Shown here: piece after piece, positions 1 to 6,118 of the stretch | Position numbering within the stretch: position 1 is the first letter of the stretch | How the letters are laid out: the number at the start of each line of letters is the position of its first letter | DNA from: Chitinophagales bacterium | Lineage (GTDB): Bacteria > Bacteroidota > Bacteroidia > Chitinophagales > UBA2359 | Direction: 5' to 3' | DNA length: 6,225 nucleotides | Assembly: GCA_020631035.1 (NCBI GenBank) | Contig: JAHDIA010000378.1 | Location: 1 to 6,225 of the forward strand | Position numbers and translations under genes: made by a program | Notes under the pieces: generated by a model | Told to the model about the DNA's origin: nothing | The model's input: only the letters and a program-made list of their open reading frames with translations | Databases searched by the model: none

Positions 1-33
1 ATTTTTAGAGATACAAGCGGTCCGCCGATGCGG

Positions 34-62
34 AAAAAAACGCACTGGGCTGGCACTCCAGT
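34..62 (-). terminator. Possible intrinsic terminator downstream of the phosphatase gene
   Basis: Read on the minus strand, an ACTGG/CCAGT stem (arms 58-62 and 44-48, 9-nt loop) is followed by GCG and then seven T residues (34-40 on the plus strand are all A). A shorter CTGG/CCAG stem (50-53 with 58-61) is an alternative fold. Placement about 100 bases past the phosphatase stop fits a terminator. The stem is only 5 bp, and the same hairpin recurs at 115-133 without a T-tract, so it may be a repeat that happens to act as a terminator. Confidence 0.4.
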
Positions 63-63
63 C
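41..63. repeat. 23-base direct repeat, copy 1
   Basis: This 23-base segment recurs at 112-134 with one difference (C at 56 here, T at 127 there). The period is 71 bases. Both copies begin CGCACTGGGC and end CCAGTC, can fold into an ACTGG/CCAGT hairpin, and are preceded by an A-rich run. The sequence between the copies is unrelated, so this looks like two dispersed repeat units rather than a simple tandem duplication. Confidence 0.75.
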
Positions 64-111
64 CTAGCAGGGCTAAGGCGAGTATTTTTGACGAAGTAGG
101 TCTGAAAATAT

Positions 112-134
112 CGCACTGGGCTGGCATTCCAGTC
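112..134. repeat. 23-base direct repeat, copy 2
   Basis: Second copy of the unit at 41-63, identical at 22 of 23 positions, with hairpin arms ACTGG at 115-119 and CCAGT at 129-133. It starts 31 bases beyond the phosphatase stop codon (at 165-167, minus strand), so it lies in that gene's 3' untranslated region. Just to its left, TATTTT (83-88) and AAAATA (105-110) plus GAC/GTC form another weak stem. Confidence 0.75.
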
Positions 135-164
135 AAAATCGGGAAGTTATTTTTTTATCATTCC

Positions 165-2447
165 TTATTTCATTTTTAGGAACTTGTTGCTGTAGACCTC
201 CCTGTCAGTATGAATTTCGACTATGTACATTCCATTTTCTAGGAAATCCGTTGCGACTCTCCATTTTTGATTGGACAAGTCTATGATTTGTTCGATGTGT
301 TGGTTTCCATTGGCATCCCATACATAGAGCGTTCCCTCATCAAAACTGCCAAACTCTTCTTTGGTAAACAGTTGTATGTTGGCATGATCTCTTACAGGAT
401 TGGGATTGACGCTAATGCTGGCTTCTTGTATATCTTTGGTTTGTTGCGTTTGATCAAACTCATCTGTTTTGCCTCCAAAGGGCGTAAACTGACACCAATT
501 GCTTTTACAAATGATAAAGCTGTCTTTTACTGCAACAGCCGAAGTTAATTCATCAACTGCAATGAACTTCACTTGTAGTTTGTCGTCGGTTACTTCAAGA
601 TACATTGAACCCAATTCTGATAAGCCTCTTCCTCCATCTTTTGTATGGTAATATGGATCACTGTAACCATCTCTAAATTGTTTCATCAATGGGTGGTGGA
701 AGAAGTATTCCTCTGTTGAATTATTGGGGCAATTGTAGTTGTCTACAGGATATTGTGTGACTTTACTAGAAGAACCCGCTACGACATAAACTGTTCCTGC
801 GTCGTTTTTGTAGTACACATCTTGGGAATAGCCATAGTCTAAGATAGCAGCTTTTCCTTGAGCATAACCTGGAAATTGAGAGACAGGATCAGCCCAATAC
901 CCTCCACTTGAAGGGCTAGACAAGAATGGTAGACCTTGTACAAAGCCATTGTAAGAAAAAGCTGGAGTATATGTACAAGCTTCGGGATACGGTCCACAAT
1001 AAGCGGTAAAATCGCCATTGCCATCTAAGAAGTCATCAAAATAACATTCTTGGAAAACCAAGGAACCATTGTTATTTTCTCTAAACCAACAACTGGTGTA
1101 ATCATCCTCACAATCGTTTAAGTTACCTCCATGAAATCCTTTGACCAAGTAAGAACGTTCGTAGTGGTGGTTGTGTCCAGTGAGTACCAAGTCTACTTTT
1201 AGACTGTCAATAACAGGTAATATATGGTCTCTAACTGTTTTAGAATCTGGTTCAGACTCTTCATGACGTCCACTTGTATAAATTGGGTGATGACAATAGA
1301 CAATGACCCATTTAGCATTGTTGTATATACGTGCATTGTGGATGTCTTGTTTGAGCCATTCCGCAATTTCTTCAATGGGTGTTGGATCTGGGTCCTCAGA
1401 AGACTCTGCTTCTGAATTGATGCTCACAAAATGTACATTACCATAATCAAAAGAATAGTGTCCTCTAGAGTAAACCTCACCATTGTGGGTAAATGTACCA
1501 TCACTTGCTGGTGTAGAAAAGGTTTTGTAATATTCAATTGCTTCTTGATGATCTACTTCGTGATTCCCCAATGTTGGCCAGAAAGTCTTGTACTTTAATA
1601 ACTTTTTGTATTTGTCAAAGACTTTTACTTGGTGTGCTACATCAGATCCACCTTCATAGGTGGGAATTCCATCTGAAGTTCCTGTTTTTCCATAAGCATT
1701 GTCTCCCAACATCATCACCAAATCAATATTGTCAAAAAAGTCAGGATGCTCATAGGTGGCAAAATAATCCTCATAATTGTCTACACACTTCAACAAGCCA
1801 TCTCTTACACTTTCATTTTCACAAGGCACATCAGTGTTGGTATTACTACAATAAAAATCAGATCCACTATCTCCAAGTACCCATACTTTGAGTGGATTAC
1901 TGTCTGTATAAGAACTACCACGAACAGGTGGAGTATCAAAATAGCCATATTCTTTAGGGCATTCCCTTCCCAAACATCTTTTGCCCTCTACCCAATATTG
2001 ATAGGTAGTATTGGCATTGAGGTTGGTAAGATTGGCAAAATAATCAAAACCATTGTAATAATAACCATATCGGTCTCGATAGTATACTGGTTTTGTATAG
2101 CACTTTTTATTGCTTTGATCTATACATTTGACTACATTGTTATTGATGGCTTTGTAGCAAACTTGATAGTTGCCATCACTAAATGTAACACCATCGGCAT
2201 TGGGCAATCCTTCGACCCTCCAACGAATGGTAATCTCACTTTCTCCAAAATTGTCTGTTTGTATATTTTGAAGATATGGCCCTCTGACAAGAGGGGGAAC
2301 TTCTGGCGAAGTCACAGCAAATCCTATATTACTGGACCAATCCTGCCCCTGTACAGCAAGCCCTATCAAAAAGGTCAAAAAAACAATAAGTGAAACGTTC
2401 CATTTATTTTGAGCTGGTAATTGAGAATATTTTTCTTTTCCCCACAT
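165..2447 (-). CDS. Secreted purple acid phosphatase-like metallophosphoesterase with T9SS sorting domain
   Basis: Probably hydrolyses phosphomonoesters (or related phosphate esters) outside the cell with a two-metal centre. The 760-residue protein has a signal peptide (hydrophobic core about 17-32, likely cleavage after VQG at 34), an N-terminal fibronectin-like PAP domain (about 51-172, opening with RGPYLQ), and a metallophosphatase domain from about 187. All five PAP motifs are present: GDSG (D193), GDNAY (D249, Y252), GNHE (N295), VYCH (H386) and GHNH (H425, H427), the last within GHNHHYER. The GTVYVVAGSSS segment (551-561) resembles the end of the PAP catalytic domain. Residues about 677-760 form a type A T9SS C-terminal sorting domain (starts SVNPNPV, ends NKFLKMK), which implies outer-membrane passage and surface anchoring or release. 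An unusual cysteine-bearing insert lies at about 440-540. The ATG at 2445-2447 gives a complete signal peptide; no Shine-Dalgarno is visible, as usual in this phylum. The true substrate is unknown. Confidence 0.93.
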   Translation of the reverse strand: MWGKEKYSQLPAQNKWNVSLIVFLTFLIGLAVQGQDWSSNIGFAVTSPEVPPLVRGPYLQNIQTDNFGESEITIRWRVEGLPNADGVTFSDGNYQVCYKAINNNVVKCIDQSNKKCYTKPVYYRDRYGYYYNGFDYFANLTNLNANTTYQYWVEGKRCLGRECPKEYGYFDTPPVRGSSYTDSNPLKVWVLGDSGSDFYCSNTNTDVPCENESVRDGLLKCVDNYEDYFATYEHPDFFDNIDLVMMLGDNAYGKTGTSDGIPTYEGGSDVAHQVKVFDKYKKLLKYKTFWPTLGNHEVDHQEAIEYYKTFSTPASDGTFTHNGEVYSRGHYSFDYGNVHFVSINSEAESSEDPDPTPIEEIAEWLKQDIHNARIYNNAKWVIVYCHHPIYTSGRHEESEPDSKTVRDHILPVIDSLKVDLVLTGHNHHYERSYLVKGFHGGNLNDCEDDYTSCWFRENNNGSLVFQECYFDDFLDGNGDFTAYCGPYPEACTYTPAFSYNGFVQGLPFLSSPSSGGYWADPVSQFPGYAQGKAAILDYGYSQDVYYKNDAGTVYVVAGSSSKVTQYPVDNYNCPNNSTEEYFFHHPLMKQFRDGYSDPYYHTKDGGRGLSELGSMYLEVTDDKLQVKFIAVDELTSAVAVKDSFIICKSNWCQFTPFGGKTDEFDQTQQTKDIQEASISVNPNPVRDHANIQLFTKEEFGSFDEGTLYVWDANGNQHIEQIIDLSNQKWRVATDFLENGMYIVEIHTDREVYSNKFLKMK

Positions 2448-2486
2448 AAAACTGAATAATTTGCATGCCTTACCTATTTAGTTTAG

Positions 2487-2500
2487 ATTAAGCACTTAAT
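2487..2500. promoter_or_regulatory. 14-base inverted repeat upstream of the phosphatase gene
   Basis: ATTAAG and CTTAAT flank a central CA, forming a near-perfect palindrome 40-53 bases before the phosphatase start. A second small inverted repeat, AAAGG-CAAA-CCTTT, lies at 2513-2526, and a CCTTTTAAG at 2530-2538 partly complements its left arm. Either could be a regulator site (phosphate control would be the obvious guess), but AT-rich palindromes of this size occur by chance. Confidence 0.22.
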
Positions 2501-2632
2501 TGACAATAACTTAAAGGCAAACCTTTACACCTTTTAAGATACAGTTCCTGATTCCGTATATTTTTCTCTTACCAAAAAAGTGAAGAGAGTAGTTGTTAGT
2601 TTATCTTTTCGCAATACTAAGACGTTGTTTTC

Positions 2633-2663
2633 CAAAGTTACTAGGCTGGGTCAACTGGTTCAA
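2633..2663 (-). promoter_or_regulatory. Candidate Bacteroidota promoter for the phosphatase gene
   Basis: On the minus strand a TAACTTTG element (2640-2633) matches the Bacteroidota -7 consensus TAnnTTTG. A TTG (2663-2661) sits 20 bases upstream as a possible -33 element. The -33 part lies inside the last codons of the TerB-like gene. It would give a long leader of about 180 bases before the ATG at 2447, so a nearer start site cannot be ruled out. The same TAACTTTG octamer occurs upstream of the TerB-like gene. Confidence 0.35.
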
Positions 2664-3120
2664 TGACATCAAGCATTGGTAGATCCATTAAAGCTTTTTC
2701 CTCATTGCTTACATTAAAGAATCGGAGTATTCCTCCAGAAGCTTTGGCAACGTGATGTGCAAAACTTATGTAACTTTTATACAATTCTGCACTAAGCTCT
2801 TGCTCCAATTTAGGAAAAATTTCATTTATTTTTGAGAGTTTCCCCGAAATAATATTGGTTCTGTCTTCTACATTATCTGCTGGTAGCTCTTTCAAGTAGG
2901 CTTCTAGCTTCTTATCGTAACTTTTTCCCACCATTTTATAAAATTCATTTAACTTATCTGGATGGTTATAAGCACGAATTTCTGTTACTTTTTTTGCCCA
3001 CTCTTTTTCATCTTTATCTAAATCTCCATCTGCTCCTCCAATCAAAATGGTAATCAAAGGAAGTGCGTCAATCAATGCATCAACTTCTTCTTGATTTAAT
3101 TTATCAAACATAATATCCAT
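2641..3120 (-). CDS. TerB-like domain protein
   Basis: A 159-residue soluble, probably cytoplasmic protein with no signal peptide or membrane segment. It looks all-helical and resembles the TerB superfamily: an N-terminal helix ending in an acidic ADGDLDKDE motif (30-38), typical of the proposed metal-binding site of that fold, and a C-terminal HHVAKASGG segment (122-130) followed by a helix starting NEEKAL (139-144), the second hallmark half. TerB was named for tellurite resistance, but stand-alone TerB-like proteins have no settled role, and no other ter gene is in the window, so a tellurite function should not be assumed. The start is uncertain: ATG at 3118-3120 is used here, with a second in-frame ATG three codons on (3109-3111). 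It is transcribed leftward, divergent from the cryptochrome gene, and 193 bases before the phosphatase. The family assignment rests on motif recognition only. Confidence 0.75.
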   Translation of the reverse strand: MDIMFDKLNQEEVDALIDALPLITILIGGADGDLDKDEKEWAKKVTEIRAYNHPDKLNEFYKMVGKSYDKKLEAYLKELPADNVEDRTNIISGKLSKINEIFPKLEQELSAELYKSYISFAHHVAKASGGILRFFNVSNEEKALMDLPMLDVIEPVDPA

Positions 3121-3151
3121 GATTTCAAATTTATATTTGCAAAATGAACCG

Positions 3152-3181
3152 CAAAGTTATTCAAAAAAATTAGGATGTCAG
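3152..3181 (-). promoter_or_regulatory. Candidate promoter for the TerB-like gene
   Basis: On the minus strand TAACTTTG (3159-3152) matches the TAnnTTTG -7 consensus, with a weak TGAC-type -33 candidate about 17 bases upstream (CTGAC, 3181-3177). Transcription would begin near 3145, leaving a leader of about 25 bases before the ATG at 3120. A second match, TAAATTTG (3133-3126), lies so close to the ATG that it would give an almost leaderless message or favour the inner ATG at 3111. The first is preferred. Confidence 0.4.
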
Positions 3182-3307
3182 AGCATGTTTGAATTTAACA
3201 TAAAGTATAAATTGCAAAAATTGAATGATTTTTGTACAATTCACAATGTTTGTAAAACAAAAACACTCAAAATTAAACAAGCCCTAAAACTTATTGTTTA
3301 CTGATTT

Positions 3308-4753
3308 ATGAAAAAAAGAGTTATTGTTTGGTTTAGGAATGATCTTCGTTTACAGGATAATGAAGCTCTTTACTCTGCTTGTCAAGAAGCAGATAGTATT
3401 ATCCCTGTTTATTGCTTTGACGTACGACATTTTAGAAAGACACAATTGTATGGATTTCCCAAAACGGGAATACATCGGGCTAAATGTCTAATTGAAACCG
3501 TTCGAGACTTGCGTTTGTCTCTCAAAGAGATTGGTGGAGATTTGATAGTGGCTTATGGTAAGCCTGAAGAAATTATTTATAGCTTGGCAAAGTATCATGA
3601 AGTTGACGCGGTTTATTGTCAAGAAGAGGTATGCAGCGAAGAAATACAGGTTGAGAAACGACTGGAGCGCAATTTAGAAAGTATTGAAGTAGATATAGAT
3701 TATTTTTGGGGTTCGACACTCTACCATTATGACGATTTACCTATGGACCCCAAACAACTACCCAATGTATTTACTATGTTTAGAAAAGAAGTAGAACAAA
3801 AATCTTCGATTCGAGACTTGTTTCCTATTCCCGAACAAATTTCTCTTGTCCCCAATTTGGAAGTGGGTAGCATTCCGAACTTAAAAGATTTGGGATTTGA
3901 ACAAACTTTGTCTCCTTCTCCCAAATCTGTACTTCCTTTTAAAGGCGGTGAAACAGCTGCTTTGCTTCGACTAAAGCATTACTTTTGGGAAGGCGACCGT
4001 TTGCAAGTATACAAAGAAACTCGAAATGGCTTGTTGGGTGCCGATTATTCGTCTAAATTTTCGCCCTGGCTTGCCTTGGGTTGTATCTCGCCTAGACAGA
4101 TTTACCATGAGGTCAAGCATTATGAAATGACACGAATTTCCAATCAATCTACTTATTGGTTGATCTTCGAATTGATCTGGCGAGATTATTTTCGTTTTAT
4201 TACACTCAAATATGGCAATGCTTTGTTCAAAGCGGGTGGCATAAAGGCTGCTCACAAAATAGGGAGTGAAAAAATGGAATTGTTCCAAAAGTGGGCAAAT
4301 GGCGAAACAGGTATTCCTTTTATAGATGCCAATATGCAAGAGTTAAATGCTACAGGTTTTATGTCGAATCGTGGACGACAAAATGTGGCAAGCTTTCTGG
4401 TCAAAGATATGAATCTCCACTGGCGAATGGGGGCAGAGTATTTCGAGTCTTTACTCATAGACTATGATCCTTGTAGCAATTATGGCAATTGGAACTATGT
4501 AGCGGGGATTGGCAATGACCCTAGAGAAAACCGATATTTTAATGTATTGAAACAAGCGAGTAAGTATGATCCTTATGGTGATTATGTCAAACATTGGCTG
4601 CCTCATTTGTCGGTATTACCTTCGACTCGTATTCATGAACCTTATTTGTTAAAACCAACAGAACAAACCTACTTAAAGCTTCGACTGGGAACTGATTACC
4701 CCAATCCCTGTATTAATATACATAGTTGGAAGGCTCGGAAAGCAAAATCTTGA
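3308..4753 (+). CDS. cry: DASH-family cryptochrome / photolyase
   Basis: A flavoprotein of the cryptochrome/photolyase family. DASH members bind FAD and usually an MTHF antenna, and repair cyclobutane pyrimidine dimers with blue light, mainly in single-stranded or looped DNA. The 481 residues comprise an N-terminal Rossmann-like photolyase domain (about 3-165, opening VIVWFRNDLRLQDNEAL) and a helical FAD-binding domain (about 210-480). DASH signatures are WGSTLYHYDDLP (134-145), LPNVFTMFRKEVE (151-163), the FAD-contacting YSSKFSPWLALG (247-258), ELIWRDYFRF (288-297), MSNRGRQN (352-359) and DYDPCSNYGNW (385-395). N391 aligns with the Asn facing flavin N5 in E. coli photolyase; W395 and W372 align with its W382 and W359. 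The distal triad Trp appears to be Gly319. The length is normal for a bacterial DASH protein without a C-terminal extension. The ATG at 3308 begins right at the domain; no Shine-Dalgarno is visible. It is transcribed alone, divergent from the TerB-like gene. Confidence 0.95.
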   Translation: MKKRVIVWFRNDLRLQDNEALYSACQEADSIIPVYCFDVRHFRKTQLYGFPKTGIHRAKCLIETVRDLRLSLKEIGGDLIVAYGKPEEIIYSLAKYHEVDAVYCQEEVCSEEIQVEKRLERNLESIEVDIDYFWGSTLYHYDDLPMDPKQLPNVFTMFRKEVEQKSSIRDLFPIPEQISLVPNLEVGSIPNLKDLGFEQTLSPSPKSVLPFKGGETAALLRLKHYFWEGDRLQVYKETRNGLLGADYSSKFSPWLALGCISPRQIYHEVKHYEMTRISNQSTYWLIFELIWRDYFRFITLKYGNALFKAGGIKAAHKIGSEKMELFQKWANGETGIPFIDANMQELNATGFMSNRGRQNVASFLVKDMNLHWRMGAEYFESLLIDYDPCSNYGNWNYVAGIGNDPRENRYFNVLKQASKYDPYGDYVKHWLPHLSVLPSTRIHEPYLLKPTEQTYLKLRLGTDYPNPCINIHSWKARKAKS

Positions 4754-4811
4754 AACGAAGGGCTGAAAGTTGCGACTTTATGCCAGATAGCAATGGAAAG
4801 CCCACAGCGGG

Positions 4812-4887
4812 GCTTCAGCAAGCTCAGCCACCTTGTGGCAAAACTTTCGTTTATGTTTTTTGCTTAGTGAGCCTGTCAAACTGAAGC
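4812..4887. repeat. Degenerate palindromic intergenic repeat
   Basis: GCTTCAG (4812-4818) and CTGAAGC (4881-4887) form perfect 7-bp inverted arms, continued inward by GCTCA (4822-4826) and TGAGC (4868-4872). The left arm CAAGCTCAGCCACC and right arm GTGAGCCTGTCAAACTG resemble the palindromic CTTCGACAAGCTCA / TGAGCCTGTCGAAC type of intergenic repeat common in many bacterial genomes, with several changes. It overlaps the hairpins at 4796-4816 and 4827-4839, so only one of these folds would form at a time. Confidence 0.4.
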
Positions 4888-4896
4888 GCGGACTTG

Positions 4897-4946
4897 GAAT
4901 GGATAGCTGGGACTCGACCTCGTTTGAAAGCATAAGCATTCCATTC
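4897..4946. repeat. 7-bp inverted repeat around a 36-base loop
   Basis: GAATGGA (4897-4903) and TCCATTC (4940-4946) are perfect inverted arms. On the minus strand the interior includes GGTCGAGTCCC, which looks superficially like a tRNA T-arm, and the arms look like an acceptor stem, but no D-arm or anticodon arm fits in 50 bases and the T-stem does not pair. This may be the second half of the repeat element that fills 4754-4887. Confidence 0.35.
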
Positions 4947-4987
4947 TAATAAAAAATTAACACACAAAATTTACCTTACATTAGGTA

Positions 4988-5018
4988 TTTCACGTATAGT
5001 ACAAAGTCTTTAGATTTG
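4988..5018 (+). promoter_or_regulatory. Candidate promoter for the CDF transporter gene
   Basis: TAGATTTG at 5011-5018 matches the Bacteroidota -7 consensus TAnnTTTG perfectly. TTTC at 4988-4991 is one base off the TTTG -33 element, with a 19-base spacer. Transcription would begin near 5023-5026, giving a leader of about 65 bases that contains the GTAATTAC pair and the hairpin at 5053-5072. This is the best promoter candidate on the plus strand. Confidence 0.45.
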
Positions 5019-5020
5019 TA

Positions 5021-5048
5021 GTAATTACGAATAATCATTTGTAATTAC
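5021..5048. promoter_or_regulatory. Twin GTAATTAC palindromes, possible operator
   Basis: The self-complementary octamer GTAATTAC occurs at 5021-5028 and again at 5041-5048, exactly 20 bases apart, close to two turns of DNA. The second copy extends to the 12-base palindrome TTGTAATTACAA (5039-5050). They lie at and just after the predicted transcription start of the CDF gene, where a repressor such as a metal sensor would block it. The alternative is that they belong to a dispersed intergenic repeat together with the adjoining hairpin. Confidence 0.35.
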
Positions 5049-5052
5049 AATT

Positions 5053-5072
5053 GGGCGAAAATTTTTTCGCCC
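5053..5072. repeat. Perfect 9-bp hairpin in the CDF leader
   Basis: GGGCGAAAA (5053-5061) and TTTTCGCCC (5064-5072) pair perfectly around a 2-base TT spacer. The hairpin ends 17 bases before the ATG at 5090, so in the transcript it would sit near the ribosome landing site. It could be a translational control element or a copy of a REP/MITE-like palindrome; the TTCGCCCCTAC right flank looks like a repeat-element end. It is unlikely to be a terminator of cry, which ends 300 bases upstream. Confidence 0.55.
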
Positions 5073-5089
5073 CTACGTAAATTTATGCT

Positions 5090-6085
5090 ATGTCCACTGC
5101 CAAACAAGAAAATATACGCTTACAATACTTGGTCATTTTTGTGGGCATTGCTTTGTTGGTGGTGAAATTTGTTGCCTTTTATCTGACCAATTCCAATACC
5201 ATTTTTTCGGACGCTTTAGAATCCATTGTCAATGTAGTGATGGCGGTAGTGGGTTTGGTGAGCTTGTTTATAGCGGCTCTACCCAAGGATTTGAACCATC
5301 CTTATGGTCATGGCAAAGTTGAGTTTGTGTATGCAAGTCTTGAGGGTTTTTTGATTGGCGTGGCAGGAATGAGCATTATCATCAAGTCGGTGTACAATTT
5401 TTTTCATCCTGTGGTTTTGCATCAATTGGATATAGGTATTGCCTTGGTTGCTGTCACAGGTTTGGTCAATTATATTTTGGCAAGAGTCCTAGAACGTCAG
5501 GGACAGCAAAAACGTTCTGTAACCTTAATATCGGGGGCACAACATTTGAAATCGGATGCAGTGACAACTTTGGGCTTGGTCATTGGCTTGTCTATGGTCT
5601 GGCTTTTTGATGTCAAGTGGCTGGACAATTTGATTGCGATTGCTTTTGGGTTTTGGATTGTATGGATGGGACTCAAGCTGATTCGTCAGTCGCTGAGTGG
5701 CATTATGGACGAAACCGACGAAGCGATGTTGGAGGACTTGGTTGCATTGATGGAACAAAATCGCCATCCCAATTGGATAGATGTTCACAATTTGCGCATC
5801 ATTCGCTTTGGTTCGGACATTCATTTGGATTTGCATTTGACCCTCCCCCACTATTTTACAGTTAAGGAGGCACATGATGAGGTGGATCGTTTTGAAGAGT
5901 TGATGCAAACGCAATTGGATGAACATACGGAGTGCTTTATCCATGTTGATCCTTGTATAGAAAGTTCGTGTAGGCTTTGTGAAAAATCAGATTGTCCTGT
6001 ACGTCAAAACCCAAAAGAAGCGCATATTGTTTGGACCAAGGAATTGGTGCGTCGCAATAAGAAGCATGGTTTGGTAGAGGAATGA
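5090..6085 (+). CDS. Cation diffusion facilitator (CDF) family metal transporter
   Basis: An inner-membrane metal/proton antiporter that most likely exports divalent cations such as Zn2+, Fe2+ or Mn2+. The 331 residues contain six predicted helices (about 10-33, 37-62, 80-102, 112-133, 152-173, 176-198), with the CDF-typical HPYGHGKVEF loop (70-79) between TM2 and TM3, and a cytoplasmic dimerisation domain (about 207-288) ending IHVDP, whose H285 and D287 match the cytoplasmic zinc ligands of YiiP. The TM5 site is canonical, H152xxxD156 (HLKSD). TM2 reads SDALESIVN, so the usual D/HxxxD pair is replaced by E44xxxN48, with D41 nearby. The tail adds cysteines C289, C294, C297 and C302, not part of the core fold. 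The metal cannot be fixed from sequence. The start is the ATG at 5090; an ATG at 5085 is out of frame. The gene stands alone, with its own promoter candidate and a structured leader. Confidence 0.93.
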   Translation: MSTAKQENIRLQYLVIFVGIALLVVKFVAFYLTNSNTIFSDALESIVNVVMAVVGLVSLFIAALPKDLNHPYGHGKVEFVYASLEGFLIGVAGMSIIIKSVYNFFHPVVLHQLDIGIALVAVTGLVNYILARVLERQGQQKRSVTLISGAQHLKSDAVTTLGLVIGLSMVWLFDVKWLDNLIAIAFGFWIVWMGLKLIRQSLSGIMDETDEAMLEDLVALMEQNRHPNWIDVHNLRIIRFGSDIHLDLHLTLPHYFTVKEAHDEVDRFEELMQTQLDEHTECFIHVDPCIESSCRLCEKSDCPVRQNPKEAHIVWTKELVRRNKKHGLVEE

Positions 6086-6118
6086 AATGTGCTAAAAGCA
6101 TTGGAAGTGCTTCTATAA

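Larger units (their letters stand above)
4754..5089. other. 336-base non-coding spacer between cry and the CDF gene
   Basis: No credible gene is seen here. The first part (4754-4840) is distinctly GC-richer than the surroundings (47 of 87 bases by hand count) and packed with short hairpins: AAAGT-TGCG-ACTTT at 4766-4779 just past the cry stop; GAA(A)GCCC paired with GGGCTTC at 4796-4816; GCCAC-CTT-GTGGC at 4827-4839; and a long-range GAAAGTT/AACTTTC pair (4765-4771 with 4842-4848) that would enclose all three. A T-rich stretch follows (4849-4864). A further stem, GAATGGA/TCCATTC, spans 4897-4946. The second part (4950-5089) is AT-rich and carries the CDF promoter candidate and leader. Two reading frames stay open for about 40 codons after the cry stop but resemble no protein I know. 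Confidence 0.6.

Noticed and set aside
1746..2393. 215-codon open frame on the plus strand inside the phosphatase gene
   Set aside because: It lies wholly antisense to a gene with every PAP motif in place. Its isoleucine-rich composition is what the reverse of Asn- and Tyr-rich coding sequence gives, and it has no recognisable domain.
3188..3252. Promoter for cry in the divergent spacer
   Set aside because: AATGTTTG (3245-3252) and TAAATTGC (3208-3215) are each near the -7 consensus, but neither has a properly spaced -33 element, so no promoter is called.
3119..3304. 61-codon plus-strand frame between the TerB-like and cry genes
   Set aside because: Its start overlaps the TerB-like start codon, the peptide is low-complexity Lys/Leu/Asn-rich, and it covers the expected divergent promoter region.
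4897..4946. Minus-strand tRNA or tRNA-like fragment
   Set aside because: The arms mimic an acceptor stem and the interior contains GGTCGAGTCCC, but no T-stem pairing, D-arm or anticodon arm can be built in 50 bases.
165..6085. A new defence, stress or metal-handling system spanning all four genes
   Set aside because: The genes lie in two opposite directions with long spacers and separate promoter candidates, and each belongs to a familiar stand-alone family; nothing in the sequence ties them together.
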